From the NCBI GenBank assembly GCA_018398765.1, contig JAHBMJ010000573.1, positions 1-44,118 on the forward strand: a stretch of 44,118 nt of DNA, read 5' to 3'. A program made the position numbers and the translations under genes. Positions 35,111 through 44,118 of the stretch are shown in pieces (position 1 is the first letter of the stretch; each line of letters opens with the position of its first letter). Under the pieces are notes generated by a model. The model saw nothing but the letters and a program-made list of their open reading frames with translations, was not told the DNA's origin and ran no database searches. The stretch is from Chromera velia (lineage: Eukaryota; Sar; Chromeraceae).

Positions 35111-35747
35111 GTGTGTGCTGCTACTGCGTACTTCTATATTTTTTGCTCGCTCTTCGTTTTTGCTGCTGCCCCTGCTGTTTTATACCTTGTACGCAGGCGG
35201 GAAGCATCGAAAGAAATCGGAAAAGTCATAAAAACGTCCGTAAGGAGGGTGTCTCCATTCGATAGAGAGGCGAAAAGGTCCATTCGCTTGTTGCGCTCCT
35301 CGGTGAGTCTTGAGTCTGTCACTACCTCCAAGTGCAGGTATATATGCAGATAAGTATATGCGGACTTTATTGGGATAATGAACTCCAATTAGTGTGAAGT
35401 CTTAGAGCGCGGCCCGCACGGGGGCGCCCGTAATCGCAGGCCGGGGAGGAGGCTAGAGCCTCATATAAAAAAGCTCGAGGTGTCATCTTTCAGGCTGTTC
35501 CGGACCTCTGCCAGCCCCCCCAGTACTCTGCAAAAGCCCTCAACACCAGAAAAAACCTCCATCCCCCTTCTTTACCCCCCTACACTATGGTACGCCCCAT
35601 AGTGGGAACCCAATAGGCAGAGCCTACCATCGTTACCGATTCGTTGGCGCCCTTTAACGCCCTTTAAAGTTTAAAAATTATTAGATATGAAACATGTAAA
35701 ACGTGCATATAAGTATATAATATATATAAGTTATAATATAACTCTGG
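35111..35747. other. No gene recognised
   Basis: GC-rich at about 35405-35450, then AT-rich. A GTATGTATATATGC-like stretch lies near 35335-35350. Nothing coding is evident. Confidence 0.45.
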
Positions 35748-35755
35748 ATAACTAG

Positions 35756-36288
35756 TAGTGATGACATTTGATTTGATTTGATTTGAAGTAGGGCTTAACT
35801 TCAAATCAAATCTTAGGCCTGAGAAACTTTAGCATGATAGGGCCTATTAAATTCTATTAAATCTACTTCAAATATAACCCTTTAACCTCAAATCTTTGAG
35901 GTCAATCCTAGGGTTAATCCATCATTCAGTCTATCAAATGAGTCTTCGCACTTTTTTATACATTTAAAAAAAAATCATCACAAAAAGATTTTTTGTAAGC
36001 TCTTAACATATGTAAACTCTTAGCTTTGACAATAGCTCATTATAATTTTGAGAGTCTTAATTTAGCTTTTAGTCTTGTTTTTAGTAATTTTCTTGTCTCT
36101 AAGGCTTTCTAGGATTTGCTAGTGGTGTCGACTGTCTCATGTCGTCTTCAGTGCTGTCGAGAGTGACCTCTAGACTTTAACCTCAAATCTACCTCAAATC
36201 TGATCAGATTTAAGCTTAAAGCTCAAATCAAATTAAATTAAATCAAATCAAATCAAATCAAATCCTATCAAATCAAATCTGGTCACTA
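35756..36288. mobile_element. 533-bp hAT-type MITE with perfect 8-bp target duplication
   Basis: ATAACTAG occurs immediately outside both ends (35748-35755 and 36289-36296). The termini are TAGTGATGACATTTGATTTG and the mirror of TAGTGACCAGATTTGATTTG. Subterminal AAATC/GATTT pentamers are repeated many times. There is no coding capacity. An 8-bp duplication is typical of hAT elements. Confidence 0.85.
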
Positions 36289-36296
36289 ATAACTAG

Positions 36297-37460
36297 TTTA
36301 TTCTGCTCAGACCAAGCAAAACCCAATTTTGAAACTTTGTCTGCTTTAGACTAGGCTTTAGAGCCTGTCACATATTATTTAGAGGTTATTTTTGATCCAT
36401 TTTTTTTTTTTTATACACTGTCATACAAGATCACGGTATGAAGCTAGTTTGTGTATGGGCGTCTGTAATTGAGTATGTTGAATTTAGCGTTGAATGCACA
36501 TGTCTGTATCAGTTGAAAAAAATTGATCACAATAATGAATAACTGCATGAATGCTAGGCATGAATGATTCAAACATCACAAAAAGAGTGAATAATTAAAA
36601 CACCATAAAAGTGGCCCTTTACTATTGGGATACGATCATGGCTAGCGGGTTAAGTCACCTCATAATCATCATCATCATCATTTCAGACTGGTAAATACGC
36701 TGGTGAATATGACTTTTAAGTTTTAAAAATGAATTTTTAGTGTGACCGTGTTTGATGTTTGCCGCATTCGGTTTTTCATTGAAGTTAAGTAGAAAACCTC
36801 TTCATTAATTCTAAGATAAAGTCTATCATAGTGATAGAAAATATAAGTAGGAGAGACTAATAATAACACTAACTATATATATAACCTTCAAATTAAAAAA
36901 AAAAAAGTTAATCATATTTGTTGGCTTAATCTATAAATTTTAGTATACTTAAACTGGTCAGAGCCTCAGTATATCTGGTCCTAAGGTGGAAGTTATTTAA
37001 AACATTTTTTCGTTTTTAAATGGGAACCTAGTTTAAAACTATAAATATTAGTAATATAGAATGCTAATATAAATGAACGCTTAATTGCAGGCGCTTATAG
37101 GCTAGCTTGCAGGTAATGTACGCATCTAGGCATGCATAGTTTGATTTTGATCACCCCGGTGACTCCCTACTTGTAAGTAGTGATAGAAGTGAAACAGTTG
37201 TGGGAGTAAAAACGGGGGCAACCTCTATAAAACAAAACAACAACATTTTTCTTCTTCCTCTTCTTCTTCTAATTCTCCTAAATCACTTATTTTGCGGGCA
37301 CTTACCAACCCTTGTGGTCCCTCAGAGACTTTTAACCCTTAAAAATTGACAGAGATCCCAACTGTTACACACCATTGATCACTTTTGTCAGTCCATCTCA
37401 GTCTTTTCTCTTCCTTCTCGGCTTTGAAGGGCCTGCCTGTGGTATGCTCCCTCCTGATGT
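36297..37460. other. AT-rich stretch without a gene
   Basis: Poly-A/T runs and an ATC run near 36667-36682 are the only features. Confidence 0.5.
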
Positions 37461-38220
37461 TGGAGGAAGACACTTAAGCAAAAACTTCCCCCTCGAATAG
37501 CACGAAGGTAAAGAATTTAAATGCTGTCTCTGCTTCTCATCAGCCCGATCAGTCTGGAGAAGCCTCGACCGACTGGAAAATTGATGCCATCCTGGAGGTG
37601 GTGACTAAACTCAAAAGTTGCACTATCATAGAGAAGAGGACGGATGAGTTGATTCAGCAGTCAGAGGATAGAACAGATGCAAAACTCCAGGACATCTATG
37701 AGGATATGGACGAAAAAAGAGCGGAGAACCTCCTGAATTGGGTAGAAAAAGAAATAAAGGAACAGAGGGAGAAAAATAGGTGGGTTATGATCCGATCCTG
37801 TGGCCTCCCATTCCATATTCCCCTCACAAAAGAAGACAAGGAGAGGGCAGAGGGGATTGGGGCTCTGAAGGATGGCCAGTGGCTCCGCAATAGGCAGCCG
37901 CGGGCACCCTACTTAGAAAGATGATCTTTCATTTTTTAAAAAAAGCCCTCTAAACTTTCAAAAAATAGACTATCTTTCAAAAAATTGCCGAAAACTCATT
38001 TTTATAGGTGTTTAATTGCATGACTTTGTTAAGAAAAATTGATAGATCAAGGCATATAGAGAGTATAATGGCTTCAAATAAAACCATGATTGACTAGAAA
38101 ATACAAACAAGTTTCTGTTTAAACCATGCTTTATTTCTTTTGAACCACAACAGTGGCCTTTTGGAGATCTTTCTGCTCCTGTCCCTCTTACTGGAAGGAA
38201 TTCAACCACCGCAGAAACTG

Positions 38221-38388
38221 TTATCTCTGCTGATAATCCACATAGGCCTCCTTGTGGTGCTTGCCTGCCATGTGGGACGTAGGACGGCTGAAATACTTTT
38301 TTTTACAAAGCTTGCAAGTATACTTGACAATCCAGCCTCCGCCAGCCTCTGCGTTGCAGAATGAGGTGAGAAAAAGACCTTCGATCGT
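38221..38388 (-). CDS. BED/C2H2-type zinc-finger fragment of the hAT-like element
   Basis: The minus strand reads GGGWIVKYTCKLCKKKYFSR and then PTSHMAGKHHKEAY before a TAA at 38223-38221: C-x2-C-x10-H-x4-H with an aromatic residue ahead of the first Cys. This is the layout of the BED finger found at the N-terminus of hAT transposases, where it binds DNA. The frame is open for only about 55 codons, so it is a fragment or one exon. An A8 run within the finger is a possible frame-error site. Confidence 0.6.
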   Translation of the reverse strand, partial: TIEGLFLTSFCNAEAGGGWIVKYTCKLCKKKYFSRPTSHMAGKHHKEAYVDYQQR

Positions 38389-38503
38389 TTAATTAAAGTT
38401 AAAAATTTTAATTTTGCTTTTCATTTTAGGATATTAAGGATAATATAAGATAAAGATACTGTTAGTGTGTAAGTTAATATGACTTAGAGATCATGCTGTC
38501 TAA

Positions 38504-38660
38504 AACTACCTAGGGCGCCTGGGGTACCCCAGGCATACCGCAGGCGGCCTGCCAGGGCCGCCGGGGCGACCCCAGGTAGTTGGTTTTGCCTAAGTTTATA
38601 TAGAGCTACCTGGGGCTTCGTGCTGTTGTTGAAAGTTACCTGGGGTGAAGGTCGGTGCCG
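38504..38660. repeat. Left subterminal GC-rich palindromic repeats
   Basis: CTACCTAGGGCGCCTGGGG, CGCAGGCGGCC and CCCCAGGTAG mirror each other around about 38540. TACCTGGGG recurs near 38606 and 38636. They stand out against the AT-rich interior. Confidence 0.7.
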
Positions 38661-38867
38661 AAGGCGCGATCTATACGTGCATGCCATGCATCAAAGGTCC
38701 AACCGGGTCATGCAGACCGGCAGCAACTTTTTGTTCGGTGGTTGCGATCAGCGATAGATACCAGTAGATACACATTAAGTTGACGGTTGCTTTCAACTTT
38801 TGTCTCTTCTCACTCTTATCACTGGAGATGCACATCATTGCACATCATTGTACATCTATTGATGAAC

Positions 38868-39000
38868 TCATTGATTGATTCTGTACTTGGCCTTCCCGCT
38901 TTCTGACTGCACTGATTGATAATTCTGCACTTGGCCTTCCCGCTTGCTGACTGCACTGATTAATAATTCCACACTCGGCCTTCCTGCTTACTACCTGCCC
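38868..39000. repeat. 47-bp tandem repeat, about 2.8 copies
   Basis: CTTGGCCTTCCCGCTT recurs (near 38887, 38932 and, altered, 38977), separated by CTGACTGCACTGATTGATAA-type spacers. Confidence 0.85.
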
Positions 39001-39011
39001 AGCTAACTGCA

Positions 39012-39398
39012 ATGCAGCAGAGTAGGTTGCAAGCCTTCGGATTTACAGGCAAGCCTCCTGCAAAGAGACAGAAAATTGAGGGGGGTGAGGCACCAATTCT
39101 AGGAAAGGAGAATGCAAGTCCTTATTATGATTAGGATATCCACATTATCGATATGGAGAGGGAGGTGGGGCATCTGCCTGATGGTATGTCCTTTTCAGCA
39201 AATACAGCAGAAGAAGAATCTGAGAGGGAAGAGGAAGAGGAATGGAGAGAGGTGTTTCACATGGAGGACATAACAGAAGAACAGGCTGCAGCTGAAGAGA
39301 ACCGCTGCAGAACATTCAAACAGGTAATCGATGCCTATGTCCCTCACCACTATGATGAGGTAGAAGATTTTGAGCTTGTCTGGGAGGTGCCAATCTAA
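39012..39398 (+). pseudogene. Element-borne acidic ORF with one in-frame TAG
   Basis: ATG at 39012 starts QSRLQAFGFTGKPPAKRQKI, with a basic nuclear-localisation-like PPAKRQKIE. A TAG at 39132-39134 interrupts the frame, which then continues as a Glu-rich stretch and ends VPHHYDEVEDFELVWEVPI at 39398. No family is recognised. Its place inside the hAT-like element suggests an accessory or decayed transposase-related protein. Confidence 0.5.
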
Positions 39399-39676
39399 GT
39401 AAACAAAAAGTAACACATGCAACTTTACATTGTTTATAAACTTATCGCAGAGTGGAAATTTACTCTGGAAAATTATTTAGAAAATTTGATTTAATTATTT
39501 TCTATAAAATAATATCTAGAATTATGTAAAAATTTTGATTTATTGATTCAATTTGAAGCATTGTAAATGAATCTTTAAAGTTGCATTCAGATACTAAATC
39601 CTAGAAAAAAGGCATTTTTAAACTTATTTCAACGTTTTTCATACTATAGAGAGAATGCAAAAAGACCTCTTGACTG

Positions 39677-39900
39677 CTTGGGGTGCCGCAGGCGGTCCGT
39701 AAGGACTGCTTGGGGAAAGTCATACATAAGATCCCAGGCGGCCCGTCAGGGCTGCCTGGGGTCAGCGCAGGCAGTCATTCTGAAGGTTTAGATAGCATGT
39801 TAGAGATCAATGTCACAGTGTCAAACTTTTGTATTTTATTCATTTTTCTAGAGTTAACAATCAGTTTTCAAGTGATTGTAAGTGCGCCGCAGGCGGAAAT
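39677..39900. repeat. Right subterminal GC-rich repeats
   Basis: GCTTGGGGTGCCGCAGGCGG, CCCAGGCGGCCCGTCAGGGC, TGCCTGGGG and GCGCCGCAGGCGG repeat the motif seen in the left cluster. Together the two clusters look like subterminal binding sites. Confidence 0.65.
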
Positions 39901-40461
39901 ATTTTTTTTGCACCTGTTTAGTCATTCTTTCTAGTGTTGATTATCAGTCTTTTTTTTTTTTTTACAAAAGTGCTCCAAATTTTTCATTTTTCATCTTTTA
40001 TTTTTCTTAAAAATGCCGCTGATCTTTCCGAGTAGGGTGCCCGCGTAGGCAGAATCCTCAAACCACGTACTTTTTCTCCCCCATCCGACATCTCGTCTCC
40101 CTCCTTTACTACCTGAAAATTAAAGACAAACACACAGGTGAAGACGAATAGTTCAGAGTGGGAGTACCAAGATTTCTTCTACAGAGAAGATAAAGGTTCC
40201 CGGGGGGGCCTGTCATACACAGGTAAACTGAAATTCACCCCCGTGATTGCTTACAATTTCCTCAATCCGTTTTATAGACAGCCTGCACGTCCAGTTGGGG
40301 CTGCAGTATGGAGAACTGATTGTTATCCCCCTTCCCTCAGGGAAAAATGCGTAGATATTAGTACACCTTGCCTCGACCCCCCTTCACCGCTTCTGGGGGC
40401 GGGTTGATAGAGCTTGGATGGCAATAGACAGGGGGGAGGCTTCGGAAATGCAGATAAATTT

Positions 40462-40948
40462 GTAGGCTCTTTACTCGAATGTCTGCTCCGATTTCTATTT
40501 CGTAGCTGGACCCATTGAGAGGAAGAGAGAGGGACTAACAGACAGGCTGCAAGCTTTCAAGATAAAATGGAGAATGGGTTCGATTGGGGGGCAGCAGGGG
40601 GGGGAGTTTCCGCCATCAATGGATGAAGAACACCTGCAGCAGCCCCTACCTAGCTCTAGGAAGTTGCGCCTTTGGAGATCCGCAAGGAGGTCACTGCAGG
40701 CACCCCAAGCACTGCAGAGGTGCTACATAAGCACCGTCAAAAGCTTCAGGGAGGTGAGAGAAATAGAGTGGGGCGGGGCCTTCTCTTCGGTTCCCATCCT
40801 TTCCCTGCAAACAGAGTTGGGAGCGGGTAGGGCAGGGGCCCTCTTCAGCAGCAGCAGGGGCAGGGGGGCCTCGAACCCTTCGCAGGCCTCTCTAAGCAGC
40901 AGCAATCCGGAGAAAGTGTGGTGGAGGGAGGCCAGACTGGCAACCTGA
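40462..40948 (+). CDS. Unidentified reading frame
   Basis: Open for about 160 codons. The first third ([28 protein letters not shown]) looks protein-like; the rest is Gln-, Arg- and Ser-rich. It lies just after, and in another frame from, the transposon-split sequence and may be its continuation. I recognise no family and see no convincing splice sites. Confidence 0.35.
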
Positions 40949-41489
40949 GGGTAGAGCAGCCAGGTAAGAGTCACTGTGCAATGTCCATCGACTCTGCCTC
41001 TAGCGGGGAGGCTCTGAATGAAGAGAGGCTCCGGCGATTCAATAGTATCAGCCCCATTAGGGAACGAGGGGGGTCGAAAGCCATGGGGGGTCTGGGGGAA
41101 GGGAACGGGGGGGCTTGGCCCCCCCAGCAGCAATAAACTGCAAGCATGCAAATCCCCCACCTCTTGGGGGGAGGGACGGGGGAAAATAATCAGAAGAAGC
41201 AGAGGGACACCACTTCCCTCCCCCCATCTATGCGAGTCCCTCTACAGTGCCCCGTCTCTCGCCGCTGGTCGACCTTTCGTTACCCGTCTCCGTCCACCAG
41301 TCCGCCCTCCCTCAGAAGAACGTCCCACGCACCTTGAAACCCTCGTTTTTGTAGATATTCATAGATGAGTAAAAAGATTGGACACCATGCCCCCCATATA
41401 AGAAAGCAGGAAAGAGCGAAGGGGGCATAGTCTAGGTGCATCGGTCACCCTATGAACAGACGTTTCTCCTCTTTTCCTTCTCACCGTAA

Positions 41490-42038
41490 GTGTGCAAATC
41501 TTCTCTGTGCAATCCACTCTTTGACCCCCTTGACATACCAATCCCTTCAACCTCTCCTCTTTCCTCCCTTTTGCATCACTCCCTTTTTTCACAATCTCCT
41601 GACGTCAGCTTTTCCACCTTGACTCCTCCGAAAACCCCTCCACTCACTTCTTCCTCCCTCACTTTTTCTGATAACCTGACCACTCACATGCCTACTCCCT
41701 GTGCTGGACTTGTGACCCCTTTGCTCTCTTCGCCTACAGGCGCATCTGTGCCTGCTGGGGTGGTATGCAGAAACAGATGGTCTGTGCTGGGGGGGGAAGA
41801 AGAAGAAGATAGGAGTACCAACGTGGGTAGCCAGTCTACTCAGTCTTCTCCTCACGTTTTTCTCCATCCATCGTCTCTCCCCCCACTTAGCTCTTGCCTT
41901 TCTGCATGGGGCTCTTGTCCGGTTTGGGATGGCTTACCTTCTCTCCTTTTCCCTCTTCTTCCTCATTCTCCAGTCAAGGAATACATTCCGCTCTCCTCTA
42001 TGATTTTTCCCCCTTGCTTCATCCCGATGAGTGGTTAG
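41490..42038 (+). CDS. S/P/T-rich reading frame with NRWSVLGGEEEED motif
   Basis: A 182-codon open frame rich in Ser, Pro, Thr and Leu. Near its middle is RNRWSVLGGEEEEDR, similar to the N-R-x-S-V-L plus acidic motif common in LINE ORF1 proteins. It ends 25 bp before the inverted copy of the LINE 5' region, so it could be ORF1 sequence of a related element or the 3' end of another. There is no ATG near its start; a 5' boundary is not clear. Confidence 0.45.
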   Translation: MCKSSLCNPLFDPLDIPIPSTSPLSSLLHHSLFSQSPDVSFSTLTPPKTPPLTSSSLTFSDNLTTHMPTPCAGLVTPLLSSPTGASVPAGVVCRNRWSVLGGEEEEDRSTNVGSQSTQSSPHVFLHPSSLPPLSSCLSAWGSCPVWDGLPSLLFPLLPHSPVKEYIPLSSMIFPPCFIPMSG

Positions 42039-42062
42039 GACGGTCTAGGAAACAAAAGTGAG

Positions 42063-42937
42063 ATGACAAGGAAAAAGACAACGAGGAGGAACAGAGAGGT
42101 AAAAAACAGAAAAAAAGAAGCAAGAAAAGAATTGAGAAGGGCACAGAGACAGGTGATTTCTGACAGTGCACTGAATACAGATTGTTTGGCTTCCCCCTCC
42201 CCCTCTTCCTCCCCTCTTCTCTCTCAATCTGGCCCAGGTCCTTTCCCTACCGTCTTTTGTTCGTTTTCAGATTCGTGTTCTTTTCTTTCCCCCACTATAC
42301 TCTCTCCAGCTCGCTTTCTCCTGCTTCTTCCCCCCCCCCATATACCGTACGTGTTTGCTGAATGATACATCCTTTCCATGTGTTCCTCCGTGCCTCTCTC
42401 CCCCTGTTGCCTCCCAGTTCGCTTTTGGTCGGTCTTTATCTGTTATTCTCCCCCCTTCTTTTGTATTTATAGATTCTTGTCTTGGTTCCGTTCAACCCCC
42501 CGCCCCAACCCTCTGCTCGCCTCTGTTGTTTTCCCCTTCCCCATCTCATTTTTTTCCCCTCCCACCACCTCACCCTCTGCCTCCTTCCTCAGAGGCTCCT
42601 CGTCCCCCTTCTGAACCTCCTCCTCCTCCTTCTTGGATTTATGGTATGTATATTTGTTCTTGTGTTGATGGTATGGACTCCTTCCTTCCTCTGCCTGTTG
42701 ACTGGGAAGGAGGATACGCAAACGGAGGAAAGAAGACAAACAGGTAGGCCTCTTTTTGCACTCCTCTCCTACTTTCGCATCTCCTCCCTCCATCCTCACC
42801 CCCACCTTCTTCAACTCGCTTTTCTTCCTACTCCGCCCCCGGTTCTGGTATAGGAAAAGAAGGGGAAGCTAAAGAATGGGAAAGGGGGGGTGGTGAGAGG
42901 CCAGGCGGCCGGAGGCACTCGAGTTCTCTTTCGCACG
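42063..42937 (+). mobile_element. Truncated inverted second copy of the LINE 5' region
   Basis: It matches the reverse complement of about 30757-31615 along its whole length, including MTRKKTTRRN-type basic start, the Pro/Ser-rich stretch, WIYGMYICSCVDGMDSFLP and the segment ending CTCGAGTTCTC. It stops abruptly at about 42937. It differs from the first copy by substitutions and by a small indel in a C-run near 42330. It has TGG and CAG at sites where the other copy has stops, and a TAG at about 42745 where the other copy has CAG. Confidence 0.9.
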
Positions 42938-43299
42938 TATGACATAATGAGACCTACCGGACTTTAACATCATTTCGGACTTTGAAATATAGGAATAACA
43001 TAGGGTGTTCTATTGTATTTAATCGTTGTTTATAAGCTTTTAAATTTAATAAACATTCTTTAAAATGTGATTCTTTTAAAATAAAAGATAAAACAAAGAA
43101 TTGAAGTTAGTTGTATCAATGTTAGATCATAGCTATATTTTAATAACCATAATAGTAGCTGCGTAATTGGCATATCTATGCATATGATGCAATAAATGCG
43201 ATCGAAAAATAGATACAACTCTGTTATATGAAAGTTTGAACAGATACTAGATGCGATTGCAATGAGTCTGAGATTATTTCAGTTAGAATGTCTCCCCAA
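42938..43299. other. AT-rich spacer without a gene
   Basis: No open frame of note; it separates the broken LINE copy from the minus-strand exon. Confidence 0.5.
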
Positions 43300-43593
43300 C
43301 TAGGTTTTTCCCCTATGAGTTTTTACACATTCTTCCCATGGGAAGTCAGGGTACCACTCTTTCATTCTGTCAAGCAACGCAAACGGTAACTCATTGCCCC
43401 TCTCTGTCAAAGAAAAACCCCAGCAAATGATGTCATCCATGGGCCAAGAATCCTTCCACAGTTTCGATTTTCCTCTTTCGGATGTACATTTTGTAGCACT
43501 GAGCTTTCCAAAGATATCTGAGGTGCCACCGTACCATTGAAGCAGCAGCTGTGAAGGATCCTTTCCCGTCTCCTGTGCCAAAAACTGTTCTAC
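43300..43593 (-). CDS. 3'-terminal exon of an unidentified minus-strand gene
   Basis: The minus strand reads VEQFLAQETGKDPSQLLLQW, then DSWPMDDIICWGFSLTERGN and LDRMKEWYPDFPWEECV, ending at TAG (43300-43302). A clean acceptor, catgcag|GTAGAACAG, opens the exon at 43593. Composition (Trp, Asp, balanced charges) is typical of a folded protein. I recognise no family. Earlier exons should lie above 43600, in or beyond the window. Confidence 0.6.
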   Translation of the reverse strand, partial: VEQFLAQETGKDPSQLLLQWYGGTSDIFGKLSATKCTSERGKSKLWKDSWPMDDIICWGFSLTERGNELPFALLDRMKEWYPDFPWEECVKTHRGKT

Positions 43594-44118
43594 CTGCATG
43601 AACGCACACGAAAAGAAGAAGAAAATATGCATGAATGCACATTTTCTGGAGTGTGGTCACCAGAAATTCTGTGTATCTAAATATTACCCTGTCCTTCTTT
43701 CACCAACCTTTCCGATGTAGAATGGCGCAGTATCTCCCTCTTGTCTGTCTGCCCCCGTCTTCTGTCTTTCTCTGTGAAACTCGGAACTTCAAACCCTCCC
43801 TCTCTTTGTGAGTCTACCAACAAAGTTGATGTCACTGTATGTTTGGAAGGTGATGGGAAGGTATAACTCCGTAACAGCTTGCATGTGTTATGCAGACTAA
43901 GCCCGCAGATTGTATTATTAACAGTTACAGAGCCGCTCGCTCCGCTCGCAACTCCAAATTGCATCCAACTGGCTTTCAACTGGCCAATACACGCCCGGAG
44001 AGGCGATAAGAAGAAGGCTTCCAACTGGTTTCCAACTGGCTTCCAACTGGCTTCTCATGCGCGCGTTATATATATAGCTCTGTATTGGCAATACAGATTT
44101 GCCGTGATTTTTTTTTTT
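43594..44118. other. Upstream of the minus-strand exon; TATA-like run and 13-bp tandem repeats
   Basis: TTCCAACTGG recurs at about 44018-44050 (roughly 12-13-bp spacing). TATATATATA near 44068 reads CTATATATATAAC on the minus strand and could be a core promoter or chance. No exon is evident. Confidence 0.35.

Larger units (their letters stand above)
37899..40045. mobile_element. 2.15-kb hAT-like TIR element carrying a BED-type finger
   Basis: The ends are perfect 14-bp inverted repeats, CGCGGGCACCCTAC and GTAGGGTGCCCGCG, with similarity continuing for some bases inward (AGAAAGATGATC / GATCTTTCCGAG). The flanks are TAGGCAGC and TAGGCAGA, an 8-bp duplication with one mismatch. Inside are a minus-strand zinc-finger frame, a + strand acidic frame with one stop, GC-rich subterminal repeats and a 47-bp tandem repeat. 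No full transposase core is visible, so it is probably non-autonomous or decayed. Confidence 0.8.
37461..40405 (+). pseudogene. Unidentified coding sequence split by a transposon
   Basis: The left part (37461-37898) encodes a charged, probably coiled-coil region (DELIQQSEDRTDAKLQDIYE, KRAENLLNWVEKEIKEQREK) and then WVMIRSCGLPFHIPL. Removing the insertion and one target copy joins LRNRQ directly to NPQTTYFFSPIRHLVSLLYY in frame (from 40051). A stop follows near 40147; a one-base change of frame continues as WEYQDFFYRED and KFTPVIAYNFLNPFYRQPAR to 40405. A coiled coil followed by a compact domain recalls LINE ORF1 proteins, but I cannot name the family, and a host gene is equally possible. Confidence 0.55.

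Noticed and set aside
1..44118. tRNA or rRNA genes
   Set aside because: I looked for GGTTCGA-type T-arms with matching acceptor stems and for rRNA core sequences and saw none; a covariance-model scan would settle it.

Overview
This is nuclear DNA from a eukaryote with a repeat-rich genome. The window holds spliced genes with canonical GT..AG borders, LINE, LTR and TIR transposons, and long microsatellites; it shows no operons or bacterial ribosome binding sites. The palindrome TGCATGCA occurs about eleven times where chance would give about one. That octamer is a known apicomplexan ApiAP2 target. Together with a large intergenic fraction and a plant-like purple acid phosphatase, it makes a free-living alveolate alga such as a chromerid my best guess. 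This is inference only; no marker gene here fixes the species.

Region 1-7.8 kb is the gene-dense end. A 151-bp minisatellite (1-443) is followed by about 2.2 kb without a recognisable gene. A long single-exon + strand gene (2728-5441) encodes a TPR-like/basic/RING-finger protein. Its RING domain is complete only if a -1 shift occurs at an A8 run that has the layout of a programmed frameshift signal. Its end overlaps the C-terminal half of a purple acid phosphatase (5400-7766, five exons). The phosphatase lacks its first metal-binding motifs, carries an in-frame TGA inside a family motif, and has four introns that all begin with GTCAG. One of those introns is filled by about 540 bp of TTTC-type repeat.

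Region 7.8-17.4 kb has no gene I can support. It holds three adjacent minisatellites (10.56-12.08 kb) and two long fold-back elements (12.86-13.75 and 14.45-15.71 kb).

Region 17.4-31.6 kb is nested mobile DNA. A non-autonomous LTR element with a 4-bp target duplication (17424-25321) has its right LTR split by a 3.5-kb TIR element (21581-25078). A nearly full-length LINE follows on the minus strand (about 31615-25766), with endonuclease and reverse transcriptase. It is ruined mainly by in-frame stop codons, and where a second copy can be compared these look like C-to-T or G-to-A changes.

Region 31.6-44.1 kb holds one clean host gene, a minus-strand wax-synthase-like MBOAT acyltransferase (32335-33519). 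It also has a retroelement fragment (34.8-35.1 kb), a MITE with a perfect 8-bp target duplication (35756-36288), and an unidentified reading frame (37461-40405) split by a 2.15-kb hAT-like element that carries a BED/C2H2-type finger. S/P-rich reading frames and an inverted copy of the LINE 5' region (42063-42937) follow. Near the right edge is the last exon of an unidentified minus-strand gene (43300-43593).
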